From positions 1 to 64,000 of the forward strand of contig NZ_BBMA01000011.1 in NCBI RefSeq assembly GCF_000971215.1: a stretch of 64,000 bases of DNA. Direction: 5' to 3'. This stretch comes from Demequina silvatica (GTDB lineage Bacteria > Actinomycetota > Actinomycetes > Actinomycetales > Demequinaceae). Numbering within the stretch: the first letter of the stretch is position 1; every line of letters begins with the position of its first letter. The position numbers and the translations under genes are program-made. The notes below the pieces were generated by a model. It was not told the DNA's origin, did no database searches, and saw only the letters and a list, made by a program, of their open reading frames with translations. Positions 15,269 through 24,752 of this stretch are shown one piece after another.

Positions 15269-18200
15269 CACTCGAACTCGACCTCGACCTGCCCGACCAG
15301 CACGCGCAGTGGCGACTCGCCCGCGTCGAGCTGGTCAACTGGGGCACATTCGACGGCCACCACACCGTCGACGTCGCCCGCGAGGGGCACCTGTTCACGG
15401 GCGCCTCGGGATCGGGCAAGTCCTCGATCCTCGACGCGATCGCGGCGGTGCTCACGCCCGACAGGTACATCACCTTCAACGCCGCCGCGCTCGACCAGGC
15501 GGGTGGCCGCGAGGACCGCAGCCTGATCAGCTACGTCCGCGGCGCGTGGAGCAAGGAGGCCGACGAGCTCGAGGACCGCACCGTCGCCGCGTACCTGCGC
15601 CCCGGCGCCACGTGGTCCGGCATCCTGCTGCGGTTCGAGGACCTTGCCGCCGAGCCCGTCACCCTGGTGCGCCTGTTCCACGCCCGCGGCACCGGCACGG
15701 ACCGCAAGTCCCTCTCGGACGCCTGTGTCATCACCCGCAGCCGCGAGTCGCTCCTCGACTACCGCGACCATGCGGCGCGTGGCATCGAGGTGCGCCGCAT
15801 CAAGGCCGACCTCGACCCGGTGGTCGTCACCTCGGCAGGCTCGCACGGCGGCTTCTACGCGCGCTTGCGCACCTTGCTGGGCATCTCGAGCGACAACGCG
15901 CTGAAGCTGCTCCACAAGACCCAGGCCGCCAAGAACCTGGGCACCCTGGACACGCTGTTCCGCCAGTTCATGCTCGATGAGCCGCGCACCTTCGAGCGCG
16001 CGGACAACGCCGTCGAGCAGTTCGGAGAGCTGCGCGAGGCCTACGAGCACGTGGTAGACCTGCGCCGCCAGCGCGACCAGCTGCGCCTGGCCGCCGACGC
16101 CGCGGCCGCCTACGAGGAGGCCGCCGCGACGGTCGCCGAGGCCGAGCGACTGGCCGAGCTGGTCCAGCCCTACGCCGACCAGGTCAAGCGCGACCTGGCC
16201 GAGCATGCGCTCCACGACGCCGAGGTGGCGGTCGCGACCACGGCGCAGGACCGCGAGCGCGCACGCGGCGCCGCCGGCGAGGGGCACGATGCGTGGGTCG
16301 CCGCGCAGATGGCCGCCGCCCGGGTGGGCGGCAACGACGCGACGCACCTGCGCAAGCGCATCGGCGAGGCCGACGCGCGCGTGGCCGAGGTGACCGACGA
16401 GCACACCCGCTTCGCGGGGCGCCTGAGCGCGACCGGGATCGCGCTTCCCGCCACCGCCGCCGAGTTCGCCGAGCTCGCGGTCGCGGCCCGGCGCGAGCTC
16501 GACGCGCCGCCTCCGCCGCCCGTCGCCTACGACCTCCAGGACGCTTCCGCAACCGCACGTCGCGAGGTGGCCGCGCTGGAGAAGGAGCTCGACGCTCTGC
16601 GCCACCGCCGCTCCAACATGGACGCCAACCTGCTGCGGCTGCGCGAATGCATCGCGGCCGAGGTGGGAGTGCCCGAGGCGGCGCTGCCCTTCGCCGGCGA
16701 GCTCATCGACGTCCGCGAGGACCAGTCGGCCTGGACGGGCGCGATCGAGCGCGTGCTCGCCCCGATCGCGACCGCGCTGCTGGTACCTGCCGACACCATC
16801 GGCGCCGTCCGGCGGTTCATCGACGGCCGTCACCTCGGTGTCCGGCTGGTGCTCGAGGAGGTCCCGCTCGAGGTGGAGGCGCCGCCAAAGGTGCGGGACG
16901 CATCGTCCGTGGTTCACAAGGTGACCGTCGCAGACGGGCCCTTCTCCGCCTACCTCAACCGGCGCCTGAGCAGGGACTTCGACGTAGCCTGCGTGGACGG
17001 GCCGGACGCGCTGGCGCGGGTCCAGCGGGGCGTCACCGTCGCCGGCCTGTACAAGCGCAGCGCCCACCGGTACGAGAAGGACGACCGTCGGGCGGTGGGG
17101 GACCGCGCCACCTGGGTGCTGGGTGGGAACAACAACGCGAAGGTCGAGGTCCTCCAGGAACGCCTGGGCCAGGCGCGTCGGGAACTCGCGGACCGGCAAG
17201 ACGAGGTGGACGCCGCCGGCCGCGCCCGGGATGCGGTCCTTGCCCGCCGCCGCACCCTCGAGGAGATCACGGACACCGACTTCGCCCGCCTCGATGTCGC
17301 CGCCGCCCAGGGCCGCGTGGCGGCGCTGCGCGCGGAGCTCGAGACCCTGGTGCGCCCCGACAGCGACCTCGACCGTGCGATGCAGGCCGAGGCCGAGGCG
17401 AAGGCCGGCTACGACGCCGTCCAGGCGGCCGCGTCGCGCGCCGAGTCCGCCCACCTCGCCGCGCTCCACGAGCAGCAGCGGCTCGCCGGGATCCTCGCCG
17501 AGGTGGCGCACGCCGCGCCGCTCGATCCCGCCGACGCGGATGCCATCGACCGTCGCTTCACGGCGGTGCGTCGCTCGCGCAGCATCGACACCATCGACCG
17601 CACGGCCACCGAGGTGGGGGCCGCGCTCGCACGCGAGGCCAAGGCCGCCCACGCCGCGGCCCAGTCTGCCTCCACGCGCTTCGCGGCGCAGGCGGCCACC
17701 TACACGACCACATGGCCGGCGCAGGGCGCGGACCTCGCCGCCGACATCGAGGACCGCGACGGGTTCCGCGCGCTCCACGACGGGATCGTCGCCCGCGGAT
17801 TGCCCGACCACGAGAAGAATTTCCTCAGGCTGCTGCGCGAGCGCTCGCGCGACACGCTCATCCACCTGCGCGACGAGATCATGGGCGCACCCCGCTCGGT
17901 CGAGCGGCGCATCGACCCCGTCAACGCGTCCCTGCTGCGCTCCGAGTTCGACGAGGGCAGCCATCTCGAGATCCGCGTGAAGACCCGCCGCTCCGGCGAG
18001 GTGGAGGAGTTCCTCACGGACTTGCGCGCCGTGGTCGACGGCGGCTTCGCGGAGGATTCGCTCGCCGCCGCGGAAAAGCGCTTCCAGGTGCTCACCCGCG
18101 TGATGGCGCGCTTGGGCTCCTCGCAGTCCGCGGACCGCGCGTGGCGCCGCCGCGTGCTCGACACGCGCGAGCACGTGAGCTTCCTCGCGCGCGAGCTCGA

Positions 18201-18561
18201 GGAGAACGGGGACGTGCGCTCGGTGCATGACTCGTCGGCAGGTCTCTCGGGTGGTCAGCGCCAGCGGCTGGTGGTGTTCTGCCTGGCAGCGGCGCTGCGC
18301 TATCAGCTCACCACCGAGGAGCACACGGTGCCGCGCTACGGCACCATCATTCTTGACGAGGCCTTCGACAAGTCCGACTCCACCTACACGCGGATGGCGA
18401 TGGACATCTTCCGCGAGTTCGGTTTCCACATGGTCCTCGCGACGCCGCAGAAGCTCCTGCAGACGCTCGAGCCGTACCTGGGTGCGGTCACGTCGGTGTC
18501 CAATCCCACGCGTCGAGCGTCCGGCATGGCCCACGTGCGCTTCGAGAGCGCCTACGCGTGA
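15265..18561 (+). CDS. jetC: Wadjet subunit JetC, SMC-like ATPase
   Basis: 1098 residues from a GTG overlapping jetB. Walker A is GASGSGKSS near residue 47. A long coiled coil with a central hinge-like region follows. The C-terminal head has signature LSGGQRQ near residue 993 and Walker B IILDEAFDKSD near 1028. This is the MukB/SbcC-like motor that extrudes plasmid DNA. One GGACGATGCG word (16899) and several near-matches lie within it, unlike the leftmost accessory genes, so the operon may be long resident. Confidence 0.94.
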   Translation: MTLELDLDLPDQHAQWRLARVELVNWGTFDGHHTVDVAREGHLFTGASGSGKSSILDAIAAVLTPDRYITFNAAALDQAGGREDRSLISYVRGAWSKEADELEDRTVAAYLRPGATWSGILLRFEDLAAEPVTLVRLFHARGTGTDRKSLSDACVITRSRESLLDYRDHAARGIEVRRIKADLDPVVVTSAGSHGGFYARLRTLLGISSDNALKLLHKTQAAKNLGTLDTLFRQFMLDEPRTFERADNAVEQFGELREAYEHVVDLRRQRDQLRLAADAAAAYEEAAATVAEAERLAELVQPYADQVKRDLAEHALHDAEVAVATTAQDRERARGAAGEGHDAWVAAQMAAARVGGNDATHLRKRIGEADARVAEVTDEHTRFAGRLSATGIALPATAAEFAELAVAARRELDAPPPPPVAYDLQDASATARREVAALEKELDALRHRRSNMDANLLRLRECIAAEVGVPEAALPFAGELIDVREDQSAWTGAIERVLAPIATALLVPADTIGAVRRFIDGRHLGVRLVLEEVPLEVEAPPKVRDASSVVHKVTVADGPFSAYLNRRLSRDFDVACVDGPDALARVQRGVTVAGLYKRSAHRYEKDDRRAVGDRATWVLGGNNNAKVEVLQERLGQARRELADRQDEVDAAGRARDAVLARRRTLEEITDTDFARLDVAAAQGRVAALRAELETLVRPDSDLDRAMQAEAEAKAGYDAVQAAASRAESAHLAALHEQQRLAGILAEVAHAAPLDPADADAIDRRFTAVRRSRSIDTIDRTATEVGAALAREAKAAHAAAQSASTRFAAQAATYTTTWPAQGADLAADIEDRDGFRALHDGIVARGLPDHEKNFLRLLRERSRDTLIHLRDEIMGAPRSVERRIDPVNASLLRSEFDEGSHLEIRVKTRRSGEVEEFLTDLRAVVDGGFAEDSLAAAEKRFQVLTRVMARLGSSQSADRAWRRRVLDTREHVSFLARELEENGDVRSVHDSSAGLSGGQRQRLVVFCLAAALRYQLTTEEHTVPRYGTIILDEAFDKSDSTYTRMAMDIFREFGFHMVLATPQKLLQTLEPYLGAVTSVSNPTRRASGMAHVRFESAYA

Positions 18562-19739
18562 GCGCACCGGTCACGCCCGCGGACCTGGCGGCCCGCGCAT
18601 CGTCCCTCTGCACGCGGGATGGGCGCGCTTGGGCGGCAGGAGCGGATCCCGCGCCCCGGCTGGACGTCCCGCTCCACCCGCCGACCGAGCGTGCCGCGAT
18701 CGACGACCTTGACGGCGCCCGCGCGTGGATCGAGTCGTGGCGCTCGGCGGAGGCGGCCTGGCCGGTGACGGTGACCTGGGAGGTGCGGAACTGGTCCCGC
18801 GTGGGCGCGCAGCAGGTCCCCGCGCGCGCATGCGTCGAAGGTGCCGACGCGCTGGTCGCCGTCGCGTCGCACGCGCGGCCCGACCTCGCCGCCGAGTGGG
18901 CGACGATGCGCTCGCGCTGCCTCGACCTGCGCGCGGCGCTGCTCCCACTCGCGACCGAGCCGGACCCGGTGGAGGCGGCGATCCGCCGTCACGCCGGCGC
19001 CATCGCCGCGCTGCCCGCCGTGGACTTCGCGGTGCTCGATGGCGTGGTGGCGTGGTTGGCCGTGAACCCCACCTCGGGACGCAGGGTACGGTCGCTGCCG
19101 ATCCGTGGCATCGACACCAAGTGGCTCGAGCGGCACCGGGCGGTCGTGACGTCCATGGTCTCGGCGGTGACCGGGCGCGAGGGGCTCGGGCTGGTCGGCG
19201 CGCCGCCGCTGGTACGGGTGCGCGTCCTCGATCCCGGGCTCGCGATCGGCGGGCTCCTCGACGTCACGGCGCCCGCCGCCGAGCTCGCGGCGCTGCCGCT
19301 CGCACCGCGCGCCGTGGTGATCACCGAGAACCTCGAGACGTTGCTGGAGCTGCCCCGCCTCGACGGGGTCGTCGCGGTCCACGGCGCGGGATACGCCATC
19401 GACTCGGTCGCGACGCTGCCCTGGGTGCGCGGTACGCGGACCCTGTATTGCGGCGACCTCGACTCGCAGGGCTTCGCGATCCTGAACCGCGGCCGCGCGG
19501 CGGGCCTCGACGCCCAGTCGGTGCTCATGGACACCGAGACCCTGCTCGCGCATCGCGACCTCTGGGTCCGCGAGCCGACGCCGGCGACGGGGGAGTACAC
19601 GCTCCTCACGGCTAGCGAGCGCGAGACGCTCGCAGTGCTCCGTGCCGAAGGACACGTGCGGCTCGAGCAGGAGCGCATCCCTTGGGAGGTTGCGCTGAGG
19701 GCGTTGAGCGCGGCGCTCGAAGGCGATGTCCTCGTGTAG
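18558..19739 (+). CDS. jetD: Wadjet nuclease JetD (DUF3322-DUF2220, TOPRIM-like)
   Basis: 393 residues from a GTG overlapping jetC. The N-terminal DUF3322 part is followed by a DUF2220 TOPRIM-like nuclease, with the acidic Glu in VVITENLETL near residue 257 and the DxD of YCGDLDSQGF near 299. JetD dimers cut the plasmid after loop extrusion. The DUF3375/DUF4194/SMC/DUF3322-DUF2220 composition fits the type I class as I recall it. All key residues appear intact, so the system looks functional. Confidence 0.92.
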   Translation: MSAPVTPADLAARASSLCTRDGRAWAAGADPAPRLDVPLHPPTERAAIDDLDGARAWIESWRSAEAAWPVTVTWEVRNWSRVGAQQVPARACVEGADALVAVASHARPDLAAEWATMRSRCLDLRAALLPLATEPDPVEAAIRRHAGAIAALPAVDFAVLDGVVAWLAVNPTSGRRVRSLPIRGIDTKWLERHRAVVTSMVSAVTGREGLGLVGAPPLVRVRVLDPGLAIGGLLDVTAPAAELAALPLAPRAVVITENLETLLELPRLDGVVAVHGAGYAIDSVATLPWVRGTRTLYCGDLDSQGFAILNRGRAAGLDAQSVLMDTETLLAHRDLWVREPTPATGEYTLLTASERETLAVLRAEGHVRLEQERIPWEVALRALSAALEGDVLV

Positions 19740-20051
19740 TTCGCTTGCCCGGACGCAGACGCCGACCGTGGTGCCACGTTTCCGGGGTCGGCTCGCGGAT
19801 GATCGCCGCTCCCAAAAATTGACGACTCTGAGTCTCCAAATTGACGACTCGGTCGGCTCGCGCTTGGCCGCGATCGGCGCGCTCAACCCTCGATACGGGA
19901 GGGACGCGCGAGCGGGTCGTGACCCTGAACGAAGAAGATCCCCCAAGTGCGCGTGCGTGCAGAGGCGTGGGGGATGTGGCGTCTCAACACTACCTTCCGC
20001 GGGCACGCGCGGTGCCGTGACCTAGGGATGCGGGTGCTCCACGCCACCACC
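19740..20051. other. Intergenic region between jetD and the hydG promoter
   Basis: About 310 nt with no gene. It contains the AAATTGACGACTC direct repeats (19816-19850). The rest is AT-richer and shows nothing recognisable. It may be scar sequence at the right end of the inserted defence block. Confidence 0.4.
19816..19850. repeat. 13-bp direct repeats around a palindrome
   Basis: AAATTGACGACTC occurs at 19816-19828 and 19838-19850, start-to-start 22 bp (two helical turns). The palindrome GACTC-T-GAGTC (19824-19834) lies between. This could be a regulator site, or an end remnant of an insertion sequence. Confidence 0.5.
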
Positions 20052-20093
20052 CGGACCAAGGTCCCTCGCGCCTTCCCCTCAGCGGCCTAGCGT
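20052..20093 (+). promoter_or_regulatory. hydG promoter: DosR-like box and TAGCGT -10
   Basis: CGGACCAAGGTCCC (20052-20065) matches 11 of 14 positions of the DosR consensus, and GGACC-AA-GGTCC is itself a perfect palindrome. TAGCGT (20088-20093) is the -10. Box-to--10 distance is the same as at hydB (22 nt). From box to start codon the two leaders are near-copies. Confidence 0.65.
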
Positions 20094-20111
20094 CGCTAGA
20101 GGAGGCATGTC

Positions 20112-21041
20112 ATGGACGACATCCGCATTCCCGAGCCCCCCGGCGCCGCCGCGCCGGTCGCGCCAGGCTCGACCGCGGCCTCCGCGCCGGTCGCCCTCCT
20201 CGACCCTGACCCCGACCCGGACCCCATGGTGCCGCGCCGCTACGTGGTCACCCGCGTCCGCCAGGACACCCGCGACACCTTCACGCTCCTGCTCGACCCC
20301 GCCGACGGCCAGCCCCCGCTCGAGTTCAAGGCCGGCCAGTTCACCATGCTCCACGCGTTCGGCGTCGGCGAGGTCCCCATCTCCATCTCCGGGAACCCCA
20401 GCGACCCCAGCCCCCTCGAGCACACCATCCGCAACGTCGGCGCCGTCACCCGCGCCCTGGTAGAGGCGCAACCGGGCACAGAGATCGGCGTGCGCGGCCC
20501 CTTCGGGACCTCCTGGGCGGTGGACGATGCGACCGGCCACGACGTCGTCTTCGTCACCGGCGGCATCGGGCTGGCCCCGCTGCGCCCCGCGATCCTCGAC
20601 GTGCTCGCCAACCGCGACGCCTACGGCAAGGTCCTCCTCCTGTACGGCTCCCGCACCCCCGACGACATCCTCTACGGCCACGAGATGCACCGCTGGGCCG
20701 ACCTGAACGACGTCAACGTCCAGATGACCGTCGACAACGCGCCCTACGGCTACAAGGGCAAGGTCGGGTTCGTGACGGAGCTGGTCGCGCGCGCAGGCTT
20801 CGACCCGCGCCATGCCTTCGCCTTCGTGTGCGGGCCCGAGGTGATGATGCGGTCCGCCGCGAACTCCCTCGCCGCCCGCGGCGTCGCGAAGGACAAGATC
20901 CGCCTCTCCATGGAACGCAGCATGAAGTGCGGCGTGGGACTGTGCGGGCACTGCCAGCTGCGCGAGCTCTTCATCTGCGTCGACGGCCCGGTGCTCCCGT
21001 ATGAGCGGCTCGAGCCGCTCATGAACGTGAGGGAGCTCTGA
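20112..21041 (+). CDS. hydG: Sulfhydrogenase gamma subunit, FAD/NAD(P)-binding
   Basis: 309 residues, ferredoxin-NADP reductase fold. The FAD-binding half includes [20 protein letters not shown]. The NAD(P) half has [17 protein letters not shown]-terminal 2Fe-2S motif, [11 protein letters not shown] plus a later Cys, lies near residue 274. It passes electrons between NAD(P)H and the hydrogenase. It has an unusual Pro/Ala N-terminal extension of about 38 residues ending in DPDPDPDP, whose first six residues repeat those of HydB. The family core begins near VPRRYVVTR. One base separates it from hydD. Confidence 0.92.
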   Translation: MDDIRIPEPPGAAAPVAPGSTAASAPVALLDPDPDPDPMVPRRYVVTRVRQDTRDTFTLLLDPADGQPPLEFKAGQFTMLHAFGVGEVPISISGNPSDPSPLEHTIRNVGAVTRALVEAQPGTEIGVRGPFGTSWAVDDATGHDVVFVTGGIGLAPLRPAILDVLANRDAYGKVLLLYGSRTPDDILYGHEMHRWADLNDVNVQMTVDNAPYGYKGKVGFVTELVARAGFDPRHAFAFVCGPEVMMRSAANSLAARGVAKDKIRLSMERSMKCGVGLCGHCQLRELFICVDGPVLPYERLEPLMNVREL

Positions 21042-21042
21042 C

Positions 21043-21840
21043 ATGGAACCCCAGCAGCGCCCCAAGCTCGCGGTCTGGAAGTTCGCCTCCTGCGACGGCT
21101 GCCAGCTGTCCATCCTCAACTGCGAGGACGAGCTCCTCCAGATCGCCGAGTCCATCCAAATCGCCTATTTCCCAGAAGCGACAAGAGCGATAGTCGAGGG
21201 CCCCTACGAGCTCTCCCTGGTGGAGGGCAGCATCACCACCCCCGAGGACGTGAAGCGCATCCACGAGATCCGCGCCCAGTCCGGCACGCTCGTCACCCTC
21301 GGCGCCTGCGCCACCGCCGGCGGCATCCAGGCCCTCCGCAACTGGGCCGACGTCGACGAGTTCCGCTCGATCGTCTACGCCCACCCCGAGTACCTCAGCA
21401 CCCTCGACACCAGCACCCCGATCGCCAGCCACGTCGACGTCGACTACGAGCTCCGCGGCTGCCCCGTCGACAAGACCCAGCTGGTCGAGGTCCTCGCCGC
21501 CTTCCTCAACGGCCGCAAGCCCCGCATCCCCACCTACTCCGTGTGCGTCGAGTGCAAGCTCAAGGGCAACGTCTGCGTCCCCGTCGCCACCGGCACCCCC
21601 TGCCTCGGCCCCGTCACCCAGGCCGGATGCGGCGCCCTCTGCCCGTCGTACGGGCGCGGCTGCTACGGCTGCTTCGGCCCTCAGGACTCCCCGAACACGG
21701 AGGCGATGACCCGCCAGCTCGCGCAGCTGGGCATGTCGAACGCCGACATCGTCCGCGTCTACCGCACCTTCAACGCCGGTGCCCCGGAATTCGCGGCGGC
21801 GGGCGACAAGGTGGCGGCGCAGGCAGAGGGCGCGCCATGA
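21043..21840 (+). CDS. hydD: Sulfhydrogenase delta (small) subunit
   Basis: 265 residues, [NiFe] hydrogenase small-subunit fold with Fe-S clusters only. Proximal cluster ligands start at SCDGCQLSI near residue 19, with GACATAGG near 86 and RGCPVDKTQ near 143. Further Cys-rich segments ([28 protein letters not shown]) bind the medial and distal clusters. It transfers electrons from the NiFe centre to HydB/HydG. No Tat signal is present, as expected for a cytoplasmic group 3 enzyme. Confidence 0.94.
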   Translation: MEPQQRPKLAVWKFASCDGCQLSILNCEDELLQIAESIQIAYFPEATRAIVEGPYELSLVEGSITTPEDVKRIHEIRAQSGTLVTLGACATAGGIQALRNWADVDEFRSIVYAHPEYLSTLDTSTPIASHVDVDYELRGCPVDKTQLVEVLAAFLNGRKPRIPTYSVCVECKLKGNVCVPVATGTPCLGPVTQAGCGALCPSYGRGCYGCFGPQDSPNTEAMTRQLAQLGMSNADIVRVYRTFNAGAPEFAAAGDKVAAQAEGAP

Positions 21841-23141
21841 CCCACCAGCTCAAGGACGGCGGGCAGGTGATGCACCTCGGCATGCTCGCCCGCGTCGAGG
21901 GCGAGGGCGGCATGCACATCGAGTTCGAGAACGGCCACGTCAAAGAGGTCAAGCTCAACATCTTCGAGCCGCCCCGCTTCTACGAGGGCTTCCTGCGCGG
22001 CCGCAAGTTCACCGAACCTCCGGACATCACCGCACGTATCTGCGGCATCTGCCCGGTCGCGTACCAGTCCGCGTCCACCGAGGCGATGGAGACCATCTGC
22101 GGCGCGCGCACCACAAACGCGATCCAGGAGATGCGGCGCCTCCTCTACTGCGGCGAGTGGATCGAGTCCCACGCCCTCCACATCTTCATGCTTCACGCGC
22201 CCGACTTCCTCGGCTACGAATCCGTCCTCGAGATGGCCAAGGACCTCCCCGAGGTGGTCCAGATGGCGCTGCGCCTCAAGAAGGCCGGCAACGACCTCAT
22301 GACCGCCGTCGGCGGCCGCGCGATCCACCCCGTCAACGTGAAGGTCGGCGGCTTCTACCGGATGCCCACGGTCGCCGAGCTCCAGAGGCTCCGCCCCGCG
22401 CTGGCGCAGGGGAGGGACGATGCGCTGGCCGCCGTCGACCTGGTCGCCGGCTTCGACTTCCCCGACTTCGAGCAGGACTACACGTACGTCGCGCTCCGCG
22501 GCGACCGCTACCCGCTCGAGCGCGGCAGCCACGTGGTCACCACCACCGGGCTGCGCTTCCCGATCGCCGAGATCCCCGACCACATCCGCGAGTTCCATGT
22601 CGAGCACTCCAACGCCCTCCACGCGCACTTCGACGGCGAGCCGTACTTCGTGGGCCCGCTCGCGCGCTACACCCTCAACTTCGATCAGCTCAGCCCCGCC
22701 ACCCAGGAGGCGGCCCTGCGCGCCGGGCTCACGGAGGAGTGCCGCAACCCGTTCAAGTCGATCATCGTCCGGACCGTCGAGCTCGCGTACGCCTTCGAGG
22801 AGGCGCTGCGCATCATCGACGGTTGGCACGACGGCCACGCGCCGTCCGTGCCCGTGGCGCCCCGGCCTGGGGAGGGCATCGGCGCGTCCGAGGCGCCACG
22901 CGGGCTCATCTGGCACCGCTACGTCATCGACGCGGACGGCATCATCACCGACGCGCAGATCGTGCCCCCCACCTCGCAGAACCAGGCCTCCATCGAGGCC
23001 GACCTCCGCAAGGCCGCCGAGCAGTGGACCGACCTCGACGACCACATGCTCACCCACCGCTGCGAGGAGGCCATCCGCAACTACGACCCCTGCATCTCCT
23101 GCGCCACCCACTTCTTGGATCTCCGGGTGACGCGATCATGA
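21837..23141 (+). CDS. hydA: Sulfhydrogenase alpha (large) NiFe subunit
   Basis: 434 residues. The N-terminal nickel ligand motif is [11 protein letters not shown] near residue 68 and the C-terminal one [10 protein letters not shown] near 425; together they supply the four Cys ligands of the NiFe-(CN)2CO centre. The tail after the His (LDLRVTRS) is the piece usually removed by a maturation protease, which is encoded next. This is the catalytic H2-oxidising/evolving subunit, NAD(P)-linked and in some relatives sulfur-reducing. Its ATG overlaps the hydD stop. Confidence 0.95.
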   Translation: MTHQLKDGGQVMHLGMLARVEGEGGMHIEFENGHVKEVKLNIFEPPRFYEGFLRGRKFTEPPDITARICGICPVAYQSASTEAMETICGARTTNAIQEMRRLLYCGEWIESHALHIFMLHAPDFLGYESVLEMAKDLPEVVQMALRLKKAGNDLMTAVGGRAIHPVNVKVGGFYRMPTVAELQRLRPALAQGRDDALAAVDLVAGFDFPDFEQDYTYVALRGDRYPLERGSHVVTTTGLRFPIAEIPDHIREFHVEHSNALHAHFDGEPYFVGPLARYTLNFDQLSPATQEAALRAGLTEECRNPFKSIIVRTVELAYAFEEALRIIDGWHDGHAPSVPVAPRPGEGIGASEAPRGLIWHRYVIDADGIITDAQIVPPTSQNQASIEADLRKAAEQWTDLDDHMLTHRCEEAIRNYDPCISCATHFLDLRVTRS

Positions 23142-23635
23142 GCGGCGGACGTGTGCTGGTGGTCGGGCTGGGCAGCCCCGACCGGGGGGACGATGCCGTG
23201 GGCGCCGCGGTCGCCGAGCGTCTCGCAGTCTTCGGCTGGGACGGCGTCGACGTGGTCGCGCGCGAGGACCCGACCCAGCTGGTGCAGCTGTGGGAGGGCC
23301 ACGGCGCGGCCCTGGTGATCGACGCGGTGATGTCCGGCCGCCCGCCGGGGACGCTGCACATCCGTGAGGTGGGCGACAGCGGCGAGCCGCTCCCCACCAG
23401 CGCGTTCGCGGCCGCGGGCCGCGGCGGCAGCCACGCCTTCGGGCTGGCCGGCGCCGTCGAGCTCGCCCGCACGCTGGGCACGCTGCCCACGCACGTGACC
23501 GTGGTCGGGGTCGAGGCCAAGACCTTCGACTTCGGTCCCATGTCCCCGGAGATCCAGGAGGGTCTCGACGCTGCGGTGGCCACCGCGGCCGCCGAGCTCA
23601 TCGCGCTGAGAGAGGAAGTCCAGTCATGTGCCTAG
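23138..23635 (+). CDS. Hydrogenase maturation protease (HycI/HyaD family)
   Basis: 165 residues. M52-type features are GLGSPDRGDDAVGAAV (first metal/nickel-sensing acidic residue), a central VIDAVMSGRPPGTLH segment and the His in SHAFGLAGAVELA. It cleaves the C-terminus of HydA after nickel insertion. It overlaps hydA at the start and hypC at the end. The DDAV codons contain a variant of the GGACGATGCG word. Confidence 0.9.
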   Translation: MSGGRVLVVGLGSPDRGDDAVGAAVAERLAVFGWDGVDVVAREDPTQLVQLWEGHGAALVIDAVMSGRPPGTLHIREVGDSGEPLPTSAFAAAGRGGSHAFGLAGAVELARTLGTLPTHVTVVGVEAKTFDFGPMSPEIQEGLDAAVATAAAELIALREEVQSCA

Positions 23636-23856
23636 GAACCATCGCCCAGGTCGTCGAGGTCCACAAGGACGGCCGCGCCGTCGTGGAGGACCACGGCAAG
23701 CGACAGCTGGTGCTGGAGATGAGCGTCTCCGACGACGACATCACCGTCGGTGACTGGGTGGTGGTCCAGTCGGGCTTCGCGCTCGAACGGCTCACCGAGG
23801 CAGAGGCGCGCGAGGCGCTCCGCATCCGTGAATCGACAGGAGGGCAGCCGACATGA
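23626..23856 (+). CDS. hypC: Hydrogenase assembly chaperone HypC
   Basis: 76 residues, HypC/HybG family. It has the essential N-terminal MCLGTIAQVVEV (Cys2 binds the Fe(CN)2CO precursor) and a central VGDWVVVQSGFALERL strand. It escorts the iron moiety to HydA. HypA, B, D, E and F are not in the window and must be encoded elsewhere. Confidence 0.93.
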   Translation: MCLGTIAQVVEVHKDGRAVVEDHGKRQLVLEMSVSDDDITVGDWVVVQSGFALERLTEAEAREALRIRESTGGQPT

Positions 23857-24752
23857 CCACCCGTAGCAAGGGCATCGCGCTCGCCGGCGTGACCGCGCTG
23901 ATCTCCGGCGTGGCCGTCTACGTCAACGGCTTCGGCGTCGCCGCCTATGGCGACGCCACCGCGTACACGACCGCCAAGAACTCGATGGCCGCGCTCGTCA
24001 TCGCGGCTGCCTTCCTCGCCGCCCGGCCAGCCGGCGCGAGGGTCACCCGACCTTCGCGCGCGGGCCAGCGGTGGGGCCTCGCGTTCGTCGCCGTGCTCGG
24101 CGGCGCCGTGCCGTTCGTTCTGTTCTTCGAAGGCCTGGCGACCACCGCATCGTCCCAAGCCGCGTTCCTCCACAAGACGCTGGTGGTCTGGGTCGCGCTC
24201 ATCGCCGTGGTGGCGCTCAGAGAGCGGCTCACGTGGTGGCACCTCGCCGCGATCGCGCTCCTGGCGATCGCACAATGGGGGCTCGCGGGCGACGTCGCGC
24301 TGGTCGCCGACCCCGGCACCCTCCTGATCGCCGCGGCGACCCTGATGTGGGCCGTCGAGGTGGTCGTGTCGAAGCGGCTGCTCGGCGACCTCACGCCGTG
24401 GACGCTGTCCCTCACCCGCATGGTCGGCGGTTCCGTCGCGCTGTTCGTCTGGTCTGCCGTGACGGGGAGGCTCGGGAGCGTGATCCCGAGCACCGCCGAC
24501 CAGTGGGGGTGGGTGGCGCTCACCGGAGTGCTGCTCGCCGGCTACGTGCTCACGTGGCATCAGGCGCTCGCCCGCGCTCAAGCGGTCGACGTCACCGCGG
24601 TGCTGGTGCTCGGCGCGCTGGTCACCGCCATCCTCGCCGGAGCGATCGACGCCGCACCCCTCGCGGCGCAGGTGCCCTGGCTCCTCATCCTCGCCGCGGG
24701 CGGGGCGCTCGTGTGGCTCGCCCCCCGACTGCCCGGGAGGGCCGTCACATGA
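23853..24752 (+). CDS. EamA/DMT-family transporter
   Basis: 299 residues with about ten hydrophobic segments arranged as two EamA repeats (KNSMAALVIAAAFLAAR in the first; MWAVEVVVSKRLLGDL in the second). Substrate unknown. The ATG overlaps hypC and its stop overlaps the next gene, so it belongs to the hydrogenase operon. It may export a metabolite or metal linked to hydrogenase activity; this is inference from context only. Confidence 0.8.
   Translation: MTTRSKGIALAGVTALISGVAVYVNGFGVAAYGDATAYTTAKNSMAALVIAAAFLAARPAGARVTRPSRAGQRWGLAFVAVLGGAVPFVLFFEGLATTASSQAAFLHKTLVVWVALIAVVALRERLTWWHLAAIALLAIAQWGLAGDVALVADPGTLLIAAATLMWAVEVVVSKRLLGDLTPWTLSLTRMVGGSVALFVWSAVTGRLGSVIPSTADQWGWVALTGVLLAGYVLTWHQALARAQAVDVTAVLVLGALVTAILAGAIDAAPLAAQVPWLLILAAGGALVWLAPRLPGRAVT

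Noticed and set aside
15055..18567. Very long open frame antisense to jetB/jetC.
   Set aside because: Typical shadow frame of a high-GC gene: biased Arg/Gly/Val composition, no domains, while the plus strand encodes a complete SMC ATPase.
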